This document shows, in pieces, positions 8,629-16,632 of a stretch of 64,000 bases of DNA. The notes below the pieces were generated by a model. It saw nothing but the letters and a program-made list of their open reading frames with translations. It was not told the DNA's origin and did not search any database. Position 1 is the stretch's first letter. Each line of letters begins with the position of its first letter. This DNA is from Opitutaceae bacterium (GTDB lineage Bacteria; Verrucomicrobiota; Verrucomicrobiia; Opitutales; Opitutaceae), in assembly GCA_030648295.1 (NCBI GenBank), contig JAUSID010000217.1:79512-143511 (forward strand), given 5' to 3'. The position numbers and the translations under genes were made by a program.

Positions 8629-9558
8629 CTAAAAACGTTTCAGCGGCTTGAAATACTTTTCGTCGGTCTGCGGCTTCACGAAATCGGGCAGTTTTGATTT
8701 CGCGGGCGCAATGGGCGCGGACGCGGGCGGGGCGCTCATAATCGGTGCGGGGGCGGGCGGCGGCAGCTGCATGGCGGCACCCGCCGGCGAAGGCAGCGGC
8801 GCGGGTGGCGGTGAATTTAAGGCCTCGAGAAAAGGATTCTCCCGTGATGGCGGCGCCATGCCGGTCTTGTTGGGCGCAATTCCGGCCGCTGAAGCGGGAT
8901 TGATTGAAGTTGCCGGGCCTTCGAGCCCGGTCGTGGTCAAGGCGCCGGCCACCGAGTGCGCCGTATCCGCCGGTCCGGCATTTTTCTGCAACGACGCGCC
9001 GAGCAGGGCATAGTCTTGCGGCGTCATCCAGCCGGCAAGATACGGGGTCAGCGGATTGAAGACGGTGCCGTCCTCCGGCCTGCGCTTCTCATCGTCCGGT
9101 GATCGTTGCGGTCCCCCATCGCGCGACTGCTCGCCGCCGCGTTCGATGTCGCCGTCGTTCCGTGCTTCACGTCCAAACCCATCCGGCTCGTCGTCTTCCT
9201 TTGATCCTTCGCTGGCATTGCCGCGGTCGCGGCCAATTTCCGTTTTGCCGCGGTTTTTTTCCATCGCTTCGACAAGCCAGTTTGCCGACTTGCCCGGCAG
9301 TTCGGGTTTTTTGGTCAGTATTTTCAGAGAGATGTCAGGGGTGCCGGAGTGCAGCTCCGGCATGGATACGCGTGGCATGGCCGCTCCGGGCTGCAGCGCA
9401 GCGTCGCGCGATGCCTTGATCAACTCGAGCTCGCGCTTGGCCGCCGTGATCGAGTCCTCCGCTGGCGCCGGGCGTGCCGGCGGCGGAGCTTTCTCCTCCG
9501 CCATTCCCATGGCAGCGCCAAGGAAGAACGCGATCGATGCACTGTGCCGGCACCACAT
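8629..9558 (-). CDS. secreted Pro/Ala-rich protein of unknown function
   Basis: 309 residues, no family recognised. Residues 1-19 (MWCRHSASIAFFLGAAMGMA) look like a signal peptide, which is why I start at 9558 and not at the upstream in-frame ATG at 9615. The middle is charged and disordered-looking (many Asp, Glu, Arg between 110 and 185), a short ordered block around FNPLTPYLAGWMTPQDYALL follows, and the C-terminal third is Pro/Ala-rich and ends KPQTDEKYFKPLKRF. It lies 57 bases downstream of the pilT-like gene on the same strand and may be expressed with it. A periplasmic or surface role is inference. Confidence 0.6.
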   Translation of the reverse strand: MWCRHSASIAFFLGAAMGMAEEKAPPPARPAPAEDSITAAKRELELIKASRDAALQPGAAMPRVSMPELHSGTPDISLKILTKKPELPGKSANWLVEAMEKNRGKTEIGRDRGNASEGSKEDDEPDGFGREARNDGDIERGGEQSRDGGPQRSPDDEKRRPEDGTVFNPLTPYLAGWMTPQDYALLGASLQKNAGPADTAHSVAGALTTTGLEGPATSINPASAAGIAPNKTGMAPPSRENPFLEALNSPPPAPLPSPAGAAMQLPPPAPAPIMSAPPASAPIAPAKSKLPDFVKPQTDEKYFKPLKRF

Positions 9559-9614
9559 CACGCGTTGGTAAGGATGAGCGGGAAAGATGCGACCGCGGAA
9601 TTCACGCACGCGCA

Positions 9615-10718
9615 CTACGTCTTGATGAAGATGCCCTTCAGGTTCATCTCGAGCTGCTGCGGGTTCGGCGAGTACTTGAGCCCGTCCTGCTTGCTGACCT
9701 TGCCCGCCTTGATCAGCCGGTAGATGTCCTTGTTGAACGAGAACGTGGCGGAGTCACCGCTGCTTTCCAGGAGGCCCTGGATCTTCTCGTTCTGGCCCTC
9801 GAGGATCAGGTTCCGCACCGTCGCATCGGCATTGAGGATTTCGTTCGCGGGTACACGCCCGCTGCCTTCCATGGTCGGGATCAGTTTCTGACAAATGAAT
9901 CCGCGCAGCGTTCCCGCGATTGCGCGCCGCGCCTGCACGACCTCTTCCGCGGGGAAGAACTCGAAGAGCCGCGTCAGCGACTGCGCCACCGTGGCGGCGT
10001 GCATGGTGGAGAACACCAGGTGACCGGTTTCCGCGGCCGAGATCGCGGTCTCGAACGTCTCGCGGTCGCGCATTTCGCCGATGAGGATGATGTCCGGGTT
10101 TTGCCGCAACACCGCCTTGATCGCCAGGCCGAAGCTCGGCACGTCGAGCCCGATTTCGCGCTGCTGGAAAAGCGACTTGTCGTCCTGGAACGTGTACTCG
10201 ATCGGGTCCTCGATCGTGACGATGTGCTTGTCGAGGTTCTGGTTAATCCAGTTCAACATCGCCGCCATCGTCGAGCTCTTGCCCGAACCCGTCGCGCCGC
10301 ACACGAGCAGGATACCGTCCTTCGCTCCACACAGCTTGATCAGTCCCTCCTCCGTCGTGCCGAGTCCGAGCTGCCCGAAGTTCGGCACCGTGCTCTTGAT
10401 GTGCCGCATCACGATGCTGACCAGCCCGCGTTGGTGGAACGCGTTCACGCGGAACCGGCCGACGCCGTCCGCCGAATAGGCGAAGTCCACCTGGCCCTCG
10501 TCATCCCACTTCTGTTTGAAAACCCGCGGCACGTGCTCGACCACGAACGCCTCGGCCTCGGGACACGTGATGGGGTCCATGTCCACCGGCTTCAATTTCC
10601 CCGCCAGCCGTACGTAGCCGGGCTTGTTCGACTTGATGATTACGTCGCTCACGCCGCTCTCCACGGCGAGCTTGAGCAGGTCGTTAATCATTTCGGTATG
10701 CGGTGTGATCGTGGTCAT
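9615..10718 (-). CDS. pilT: type IV pilus retraction ATPase, PilT/PilU type
   Basis: Hexameric motor ATPase at the inner membrane that depolymerises pilin and drives twitching. 367 residues from ATG 10718. Seen: N-terminal PAS-like part, Walker A VCGATGSGKSSTMAAM near residue 140, Asp box TIEDPIEYTF, Walker B IILIGEMRDRETFETAI and His box TGHLVFSTMHAAT. The GEMRD signature separates it from PilB. Other starts exist at 10775 and at MINDLL. No pilin or other pil genes are in the window, so its partners are elsewhere. The gene is divergent from dapA with a 62-base gap. Confidence 0.92.
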   Translation of the reverse strand: MTTITPHTEMINDLLKLAVESGVSDVIIKSNKPGYVRLAGKLKPVDMDPITCPEAEAFVVEHVPRVFKQKWDDEGQVDFAYSADGVGRFRVNAFHQRGLVSIVMRHIKSTVPNFGQLGLGTTEEGLIKLCGAKDGILLVCGATGSGKSSTMAAMLNWINQNLDKHIVTIEDPIEYTFQDDKSLFQQREIGLDVPSFGLAIKAVLRQNPDIILIGEMRDRETFETAISAAETGHLVFSTMHAATVAQSLTRLFEFFPAEEVVQARRAIAGTLRGFICQKLIPTMEGSGRVPANEILNADATVRNLILEGQNEKIQGLLESSGDSATFSFNKDIYRLIKAGKVSKQDGLKYSPNPQQLEMNLKGIFIKT

Positions 10719-10780
10719 GGGAAAAAAGCGTTGCGGATTCCGTAATTCGCCCTGCTCTGTGCAGCAAGGCTTCATTGCTC

Positions 10781-11665
10781 ATGAAACTACGTCCGTTGAC
10801 CGGTACCATCACTGCGATCGCCACGCCGTTCCGCAACGGCGCGGTGGCTTATGACGACTTGAAGAGGCTCGTGGCGTTTCAGATCAAAGGCGGGATCAAC
10901 GGACTTGTACCTGTGGGAACGACCGGTGAGTCGCCCACCCTGAGCTATGACGAGCACATGGAGGTGGTCCGTTTCGTGATTCGCGAGGCCCGCGGTCGCG
11001 TTCCGGTCATTGCCGGCACCGGCTCGAACTCGACCCACGAGGCAATCGAATTAACAAGGCTTTCACACGGTGCCGGCGCCGATGCGATGCTCGTGGTCGC
11101 GCCGTATTACAACAAGCCCAGCCAGGAGGGATTGTTTCGGCATTTTGCGGCGCTGGCCGAGGAGACCGACAAACCGATCATCCTCTACTCCATTCCCGGC
11201 CGGTGCGGCATCGAGATCAGCGTCGGCGTCGTCGAACGGCTGCGCTCGAAATACAATCATGTCCGGTGGATCAAGGAGGCGGGCGGCAGCGTCGATCGTG
11301 TCGATCAACTCAAGCAGGCGCTCGGCAGCGACATCACGGTCCTGAGCGGCGACGACTCACTCACGCTCCCGTTCATGGCCGTGGGCGCCGAAGGCGTCAT
11401 CAGTGTGGCCTCGAACGTCTATGTGCGCGAAATCGTCCGGATGGTGAAGCTGGCACTCGCGAACAATTTTGCGCAGGCGGCGAAAATCCACCGCCGGTTG
11501 TATCCAGCTTTCAAGACGCTCTTCATCGAGCCGAACCCCGTCCCGATCAAGGTGGCGCTCCAACGCGCCGGGATCATCGCATCGGCGGAAGTGCGCTCGC
11601 CCTTGTGCGAGATGAGCGACGCGAATGCGAAGCTGCTCGAGAAGGTTCTCGCGAATCTGGATTGA
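10781..11665 (+). CDS. dapA: 4-hydroxy-tetrahydrodipicolinate synthase
   Basis: Condenses pyruvate with aspartate semialdehyde, the first step specific to lysine and meso-diaminopimelate. 294 residues, a TIM barrel of normal length. Seen: GTTGESPTL near residue 45, the active-site Tyr in IILYSIPGRCG and the Schiff-base Lys in VRWIKEAGGS. ATG 10781 gives MKLRPLTGTITAIATPF, the expected N-terminus; a TTG six bases upstream is less likely. dapB follows 72 bases later on the same strand, so the two early diaminopimelate genes are probably one unit. Confidence 0.95.
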   Translation: MKLRPLTGTITAIATPFRNGAVAYDDLKRLVAFQIKGGINGLVPVGTTGESPTLSYDEHMEVVRFVIREARGRVPVIAGTGSNSTHEAIELTRLSHGAGADAMLVVAPYYNKPSQEGLFRHFAALAEETDKPIILYSIPGRCGIEISVGVVERLRSKYNHVRWIKEAGGSVDRVDQLKQALGSDITVLSGDDSLTLPFMAVGAEGVISVASNVYVREIVRMVKLALANNFAQAAKIHRRLYPAFKTLFIEPNPVPIKVALQRAGIIASAEVRSPLCEMSDANAKLLEKVLANLD

Positions 11666-11682
11666 GGCAGCTCCATGCGGTG

Positions 11683-11713
11683 GAACCGCGAGTGGACGCG
11701 AATAAATGCGAAT
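11683..11713. repeat. copy of the ACCGCGAATGGACGCGAAT repeat
   Basis: Reads AACCGCGAGTGGACGCGAAT and continues AAATGCGAAT, a diverged single copy of a family with better copies at 24107, 24151, 24451, 40630, 40751, 42155 and 42233. It lies between dapA and dapB, 25 bases before the dapB start. Confidence 0.7.
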
Positions 11714-11737
11714 CCCGGATCGAGCAAACAAGGACCT

Positions 11738-12469
11738 ATGCCTCTCACAATCCTGATTAATGGCGCCAAGGGACGGATGGGAAATGCGGTCGCCGCTGCG
11801 GCGAAGGACATGGCCATCACCGTCGGGGGCGCCGTCGATGTCGGCGACGATCTCGCGGCCGCGGCTCGCGGCTGCGATGTGATCGTCGATTTCAGTTCGC
11901 ATGCGGCAACGCGCAGCATGCTCGAAGCGGCGGTCGCGCAGCGAAAACCCGTCGTCCTCGGCACCACCGGCCACAGCGCCGCGGAAAAGAAGGAACTGCT
12001 CGCGCTGGCGGCAAAGATTCCATGCGTCTGGGCCGGAAACTTCTCCGTCGGCGTGAATATGCTCTTTGCGCTGACGCGCCGGGCCACGGCCGTGCTGGGC
12101 GCGGACTACGACACCGAAGTCGTGGAGATGCATCACCGGTTCAAGAAGGACGCGCCCAGCGGCACGGCCGCCCGGTTGCTCGAAATTATTCTCGAGGAGA
12201 GAAAGCTCACCGCGGACGCGTTGCGCCACGGCCGCGAAGGCATCACGGGTGAACGCAAGCCATCCGAGGTAGGCGTGCATGCGCTGCGCGGCGGCGACGT
12301 CGTCGGCGATCACACGGTGATTTTCGCCGCGCTCGGCGAGCGCGTTGAGCTCACACACAAGGCAAACGATCGCGGCATCTTTGCGCGCGGCGCCCTCCGC
12401 GCCGCCCAATGGGTCGTCAGCCAAGAGCCCGGCCTCTACGACATGCAGGATGTGCTGGCGCTAAAGTGA
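11738..12469 (+). CDS. dapB: 4-hydroxy-tetrahydrodipicolinate reductase
   Basis: NAD(P)H-dependent reductase, second step of the diaminopimelate branch, following dapA. 243 residues from ATG 11738. Seen: Rossmann motif INGAKGRMGNAV (the GxxGRMG box), DFSSHAATRSM, the substrate-binding CVWAGNFSVGVNML and the catalytic EVVEMHHRFKKDAPSGTA, then GEHxI-like GGDVVGDHTVIFA. The longer upstream frame starting at 11675 runs through the repeat at 11683 and is not part of the protein. Confidence 0.95.
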   Translation: MPLTILINGAKGRMGNAVAAAAKDMAITVGGAVDVGDDLAAAARGCDVIVDFSSHAATRSMLEAAVAQRKPVVLGTTGHSAAEKKELLALAAKIPCVWAGNFSVGVNMLFALTRRATAVLGADYDTEVVEMHHRFKKDAPSGTAARLLEIILEERKLTADALRHGREGITGERKPSEVGVHALRGGDVVGDHTVIFAALGERVELTHKANDRGIFARGALRAAQWVVSQEPGLYDMQDVLALK

Positions 12470-12475
12470 GCCCAA

Positions 12476-12634
12476 AGTGACGAGCGACAACGATCAGTGA
12501 CGAGTGACAAGTGATGAGTGACGAGCTCAGGCATCCAAACCACCGGATGACTCGACCCGTCACTCGTCACTCTTCACTCATCACTGTCCGCGCATGGTCT
12601 CGTCTCGTCACTGGTCACTCGTCACTTATCACTC
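12476..12634. repeat. GTGACGAGTGAC inverted repeat cluster before ruvA
   Basis: The left arm (12476-12524) is built of variants of AGTGACGAGTGACAAGTGAT; right arms of CACTCGTCACT type lie at 12558-12586 and 12603-12634. Together they could fold into a long imperfect hairpin. The last arm ends seven bases before the ruvA ATG and occupies the ribosome-binding region. Confidence 0.7.
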
Positions 12635-12641
12635 TCCGCAC

Positions 12642-13238
12642 ATGATCACCTCCATCCAGGGCCTTCTCACCGCCGCGACTCCGCTGCACGCGATTGTCGA
12701 GCTGAATGGCTTCGGCTACGAGGTGAACATTCCCGTCACCACGGCCGAGAAGCTGCCCTCGCCCGGTGCGACCGTGAAGCTGCACACGCACGTGATTTAC
12801 CGCGAGGATGCGCAGACGCTTTACGGATTCGCCACCGCGGCGGAGCGCGATTTTTTCCGGCTGATGATCGAAAACGTCACCGGCGTCGGCCCGAAGCTGG
12901 CGCTGACGATCATGAGCCGGCTGGCGCTACCCTCGCTCGAGAGCGCGATTCGATTGGGCGACATCAACACGCTCGCGAAATGTCCGGGCATCGGGAAAAA
13001 AACCGCCGAACGGCTGGTCGTGGAATTGAAGGCGAAGGTCGGTGGCACCGATTCGGCGAGCACCAGTTTCGGTGACGCCGCCGCCGCGACCGGTCCAAGC
13101 ACGCATCGCGACGCGGTCGCTGCGCTGATGGCGCTCGGCTACAAGGGCGCGGATGCGGATCAAGCCGTACGTCGGGCCGCGCTCGCGCTCGGTGCCGGCG
13201 CCACCACCGAGCAGCTGATCAAGAAGGCTCTCAGTTAG
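12642..13238 (+). CDS. ruvA: Holliday junction branch migration protein RuvA
   Basis: Tetramer that binds Holliday junctions and loads the RuvB helicase. 198 residues from ATG 12642, normal length. Seen: N-terminal OB-fold beginning MITSIQGLLTAATPLHAIVELNG with GYEV, the acidic/helical domain II with LMIENVTGVGPKLALTIMS and AKCPGIGKKTAERLVVELK (two helix-hairpin-helix motifs), and the RuvB-contacting C-terminal domain ALMALGYKGADADQAVR. There is no Shine-Dalgarno because a repeat abuts the start. ruvB and ruvC are not in the window. Confidence 0.95.
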   Translation: MITSIQGLLTAATPLHAIVELNGFGYEVNIPVTTAEKLPSPGATVKLHTHVIYREDAQTLYGFATAAERDFFRLMIENVTGVGPKLALTIMSRLALPSLESAIRLGDINTLAKCPGIGKKTAERLVVELKAKVGGTDSASTSFGDAAAATGPSTHRDAVAALMALGYKGADADQAVRRAALALGAGATTEQLIKKALS

Positions 13239-13370
13239 CAGCCCGCATTATCATCCGTCGGCGGCATTCCCCGCCGCGGATTGGGCAACAGCTGGTTTTG
13301 CTGTTTCAGCTGCGCGTTCATGCGGGCTGAAGGCAAAATGCGCCGGAGGCGCACAAGCCGCCACGGTTTA

Positions 13371-13389
13371 CCCGCCTTCGGCGGGTTTT
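13371..13389 (+). terminator. Rho-independent terminator downstream of ruvA
   Basis: Stem CCCGCC (13371-13376) and GGCGGG (13380-13385) with loop TTC, then TTTT. It reads as a terminator on the plus strand, 130 bases after ruvA. The rest of 13239-13486 shows nothing I can name. Confidence 0.6.
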
Positions 13390-13486
13390 GCCCTAAGCCG
13401 GGAAATCACGAACGGCTGCCCCTGCATTGCCGGCACGTCCGCACATCTTCTGCTTCGCCGCCGGCGAGGGACGCAAAATTTCCCGG

Positions 13487-14221
13487 CTATCTTTGAAATT
13501 GGAACGCCGTCATCTCGACGTTCGCGTCGACCCGTTGCTGGCCGTTGTTGTACGTGCGGGGCTCGGTCCGCAGCGACGTCGAATGGGCGTCGAGCCGAAG
13601 CTGATTCGGATTCGTCAGCCGCGTCTGGATCGGCGCGAGTTGCACCTGTTCCATCCAGGCAAACTGGGCGGCGGCCTGTTCTGCCGCCACGCGCTGCAGG
13701 GCGTCCATTTGCGCGTTGCCGGTCAGGAATAGTTGATTGCTGACCAGCCCGCGTGAAACCGGCTGCTCGGTCGCGGGCGTGACCCTCACGGTATGAGCGA
13801 TCGTGCGTGTCGCTGGCGTCGGTGTGGCGACGGCCGGATGCACCGCCCCGGGCTGCGCCACCTGCGGGGCCACTTCATTGTGGTTCGCCATGCTGGCGGC
13901 TTCGTGGCTGCGGCCTACGAATATGATGGCAACGCATGCCGCGGCGGCGACAACGGCACCGGCGGTATAAAAGTTCCCGGCCCGCGCGCGACGCTTCGCT
14001 CCCTCGAGATCGATCACCTTCGGATCGGGAATCGAAACCGGCTCGCTTTGGAATTCCTCCGCGAGCACTTTGCACGCCTTCTGCATGCGGCAGTAATCCT
14101 GGTAAATCCGGCGGCGCGCCGGATTGTTCTGCACCTCGGCCTCGAGCCGCGCCGCATCAGCCGCGGAAATCTCGTGGTCCAGATAGAGGTTGAGCAGCTC
14201 GATGAACTCGGAATCTTTCAT
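13487..14221 (-). CDS. probable anti-sigma factor, membrane-anchored
   Basis: 244 residues. The N-terminal 55 residues (FIELLNLYLDHEISAADAARLEAEV and a following helix) resemble the short sigma-binding domain of ECF anti-sigma factors, though the classic HxxxCxxC zinc motif is not present. One membrane segment follows at about residues 83-103 (FYTAGAVVAAAACVAIIFVG), then a Pro/Thr/Ala-rich periplasmic part ending with Asn/Gln-rich sequence. Its start overlaps the end of the ECF sigma gene by 4 bases (ATGA), the typical coupling of a sigma factor and its inhibitor. Function as inhibitor is inferred from this. Confidence 0.75.
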   Translation of the reverse strand: MKDSEFIELLNLYLDHEISAADAARLEAEVQNNPARRRIYQDYCRMQKACKVLAEEFQSEPVSIPDPKVIDLEGAKRRARAGNFYTAGAVVAAAACVAIIFVGRSHEAASMANHNEVAPQVAQPGAVHPAVATPTPATRTIAHTVRVTPATEQPVSRGLVSNQLFLTGNAQMDALQRVAAEQAAAQFAWMEQVQLAPIQTRLTNPNQLRLDAHSTSLRTEPRTYNNGQQRVDANVEMTAFQFQR

Positions 14222-14820
14222 TTGAAGTCCTCGCCGAGTTTGGAGCGCAGGCTTTCGCGTGCGCGCGCAATTCGGCTTTTCACGGTCCCGACGGAGATGC
14301 CGAGGATCTCGGCGATTTCTTCGTAGGACATGTTTTTTACGTTTCGCAAGATAAGAATCTCGCGGTGCTTGGTTGAAAGTCGCTCCATGCCGCGCCCGAT
14401 CCGATCGATGAATTCCTGCGTGACCGTGATATCGTCGGGCGATTCGACTTCGGCGGGAATCATTTCGGCAAGAGTCATGTTATTCTCCGAGCTCACCGGT
14501 GCATCGATCGAAACCGACTGGTCGCGCTTTCGGCGCCACCAGTACCAGTACCGGTTGCGGGCCAGGTTGGTCGCGATCTGGTAGAGCCAGGTCGAAAAAG
14601 CCGAGTCCCCGCGGAAGTTCACCAACCCGCGGTGCGCACGGATAAACGCATCCTGCGTGACCTCTTCCGCGTCCTGCTGGTTGCGCAGAAGCTGGTGCAC
14701 CATCGAATAGATGCGGTCCCAGTAGCGTGTAACCATTTCGTCAAACGCCGACTGGTCACCGCTTTTGAAACGGTCAACCAGCACTCGATCGAAGGCTACT
14801 TCCTGGGCTTTGGCAGACAT
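14218..14820 (-). CDS. ECF RNA polymerase sigma factor
   Basis: 200 residues from ATG 14820. Region 2 is seen in FDEMVTRYWDRIYSMVHQLL and DAEEVTQDAFIRAH, with FSTWLYQIATNLARNRYWYW for promoter melting; region 4 is seen in STKHREILILRNVKNMSYEEIAEILG and VGTVKSRIARARESL, the helix-turn-helix for the -35 box. It belongs to the RpoE-like ECF group. The start at 14865 adds 15 residues without similarity and is rejected. It is co-expressed with the membrane anti-sigma gene downstream; the target regulon cannot be told from this window. Confidence 0.93.
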   Translation of the reverse strand: MSAKAQEVAFDRVLVDRFKSGDQSAFDEMVTRYWDRIYSMVHQLLRNQQDAEEVTQDAFIRAHRGLVNFRGDSAFSTWLYQIATNLARNRYWYWWRRKRDQSVSIDAPVSSENNMTLAEMIPAEVESPDDITVTQEFIDRIGRGMERLSTKHREILILRNVKNMSYEEIAEILGISVGTVKSRIARARESLRSKLGEDFK

Positions 14821-14993
14821 GCGCTCTGCCTCGGTGTGATGGGTGTATTTTTGAATTGTTCCCACGATCTTAGGGAAGAGTCTGCATTACGCACCACGAC
14901 AACGGCGGTCAATGGCGCCGCACCGTTCCCCAGGGAGAAATTTCTTGCAAACCGGTGTCGCGGAAACCCATTTTCGGCCCTCCCTCAGGAAGG

Positions 14994-15068
14994 GGGTCGA
15001 TAGCTCAATGGTAGAGCAGCGTCCTTTTAAGTCGTTGGTTCTGGGTTCGAATCCCAGTCGACCCACCA
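14994..15068 (+). tRNA. tRNA-Lys (anticodon UUU)
   Basis: Acceptor arm GGGTCGA (14994-15000) pairs with TCGACCC (15058-15064); discriminator A at 15065 and an encoded CCA at 15066-15068. The D arm TAGCTC..GAGCA, anticodon loop CTTTTAA giving UUU, and T arm CTGGGTTCGAATCCCAG are all present. The anticodon stem carries one T-T mismatch. A weak promoter TTGCAA-N17-CCATTT precedes it. Confidence 0.95.
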
Positions 15069-15101
15069 CCCCGCACCGTCTGCGTCTGCTCAACCGAATA
15101 A

Positions 15102-15749
15102 ATGAAGCGCCTCGTCATCATCGAAGACCAAACCGCCATCCGCGAAATGTTGGTCGAAATCCTGCGGCTGGACGCAAATTACCAGCTCGTGGGCGAGGCG
15201 GGCGACGGCCAGTCCGCCGTGGCCATGTGCATGGAGGCGAGTCCGGACGTGTGCGTGCTGGACGCGAAGCTGCCCGGGCTGAACGGCGTCGATATTCTGC
15301 GACGGATCAGCAAGAAACTGCCGCAGATGCGGGTACTGGTGTTTTCCGGCCACGAAAATCCCGTACTCGTCCGCGAGATGCTGGAGGCGGGCGCGCACGG
15401 GTTCGTCGAAAAGACGGCGGGATTGTTCGAGTTCAAGAAAGGGCTCGAGACGGTGGCCAACGGCGGCACCTACTTCGGGCCCGCGGTCGCGGCGCTGTTA
15501 CGCAACGTGGTGGCGAACCCCGCCACGAGCAGCGCGCCTGATTTCCTGACCGATCGCGAGCGCGAGATTCTGCAGCTGGTGGCGGAGAGCCACAGCACGA
15601 AGGAAATCGCGGCAAAACTCGGGATCAGCGTGAAGACGGTCGACAATCACCGCACGAACCTGATGCGAAAACTCAACCTTCACGACGTGGCGAGCCTGAC
15701 GCGCTATGCGCTCGAGGTCGGGTTGATCGAGCCGAAGAAAACGGTCTGA
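15102..15749 (+). CDS. NarL/FixJ family response regulator
   Basis: 215 residues. Receiver domain 1-120 with acidic pocket E8/D9 (VIIEDQ), phospho-acceptor D54 in [12 protein letters not shown] and the conserved Lys in GFVEKTAG. The LuxR-type DNA-binding domain at about 148-205 shows [25 protein letters not shown] and [16 protein letters not shown]. It starts 33 bases after the tRNA and may share its transcript. No histidine kinase is next to it, so its signal is unknown. Confidence 0.93.
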   Translation: MKRLVIIEDQTAIREMLVEILRLDANYQLVGEAGDGQSAVAMCMEASPDVCVLDAKLPGLNGVDILRRISKKLPQMRVLVFSGHENPVLVREMLEAGAHGFVEKTAGLFEFKKGLETVANGGTYFGPAVAALLRNVVANPATSSAPDFLTDREREILQLVAESHSTKEIAAKLGISVKTVDNHRTNLMRKLNLHDVASLTRYALEVGLIEPKKTV

Positions 15750-15965
15750 GCAGGTGCCCGCATCCGCGCCGTTGAACTTTGATCATTGGATCTTCTCTGG
15801 AGCTTTCGAACTTGGAGCCTGGATCTTCCGACCTGCAGGCGGTCGTGAGCCCGAATTTCGCGCCGCGGCGCACGTGCGCAACTTTCAGTTGGTCGGCTAA
15901 AAGCCTTGCGACGGGGGCCCGGTTTGCGCAATAGGTCTTTCCCAGCGTCCCGCCACTTTCCTCTC

Positions 15966-16577
15966 ATGAAACTTGCCTCGCACAAACTTTCTCTCGTCGT
16001 CGCCAGCGCTGCCCTTGTCTTCGCCGGCTGCACCAAGAAGCCGACCCGTCCGGATCCGGCGTCCACGGTGCTGGGACCCTCCATGGGTGTTGGAACGGGC
16101 ACGGACTCGTCGATGCCGGTGGGCGTGATCGTCAATCCCGACGCGCCGGGACTGACGCAGCGGACCGGCGACTGGAACGATCTCGGCCAGAACCGTACCG
16201 CGCTGAAGGACCAGGCGGTCTATTTCGACTTCGATCAATCGGCGATCAAGCCGGCTGAGCGGGCGAAGCTCAAAGTCGCCAAGGAGTACCTCGACAAGAA
16301 TCCGGGCTATCGCGTCGTGCTCGAGGGCCACTGCGACTGGCGCGGTACGGCCGAATACAATCTTGGCCTGGGTGATCGCCGCGCCAACTCGGTGAAAAAA
16401 TACCTGCAGTCGCTCGGCGTCCCGGCGGACCGGGTCGAGACGATCTCGAAGGGCAGCCTCGAGGCGAACAAGGACGGCGGCGATGCGGTGTGGGCGAAAG
16501 ACCGCCGCGTCGATCTCGTCGTGGTCAATCCTACCGCGACCACCCCCGCGGCCGGTCGGATGCCGGGCGCGCTCTGA
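15966..16577 (+). CDS. pal: OmpA/Pal family peptidoglycan-associated lipoprotein
   Basis: 203 residues with signal peptide and lipobox LVFAGC; Cys22 would be lipidated, placing it at the outer membrane. After a Gly/Asp-rich linker the OmpA C-terminal domain starts at YFDFDQSAIKPAERAKL and continues with VVLEGHCDWRGTAEYNLGLGDRRANSVKKYL, the peptidoglycan-binding signature. Unusually for Pal, DGGDAVWAKDRRVDLVV carries a short insertion before the conserved RRVD. No tol genes are nearby. ATG 15966 fits the signal peptide; the gap 15750-15965 holds no recognisable feature. Confidence 0.88.
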   Translation: MKLASHKLSLVVASAALVFAGCTKKPTRPDPASTVLGPSMGVGTGTDSSMPVGVIVNPDAPGLTQRTGDWNDLGQNRTALKDQAVYFDFDQSAIKPAERAKLKVAKEYLDKNPGYRVVLEGHCDWRGTAEYNLGLGDRRANSVKKYLQSLGVPADRVETISKGSLEANKDGGDAVWAKDRRVDLVVVNPTATTPAAGRMPGAL

Positions 16578-16603
16578 GGCGCAACAACATTCTGAATACG
16601 CAA

Positions 16604-16632
16604 ACGCCGCGGATGCCCCGCGGCGTTTTTTT
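16604..16632. terminator. terminator between pal and the M20 peptidase gene
   Basis: Strong stem ACGCCGCGG and CCCGCGGCGT with loop ATGC, followed by a run of T on the plus strand. It ends transcription of pal; it sits directly against the stop codon of the convergent peptidase gene at 16633. Confidence 0.8.

Noticed and set aside
13235..13321. 28-residue minus frame starting MNAQLKQQNQLLPNPRRG
   Set aside because: Overlaps the ruvA end, no upstream signal, too short to support.
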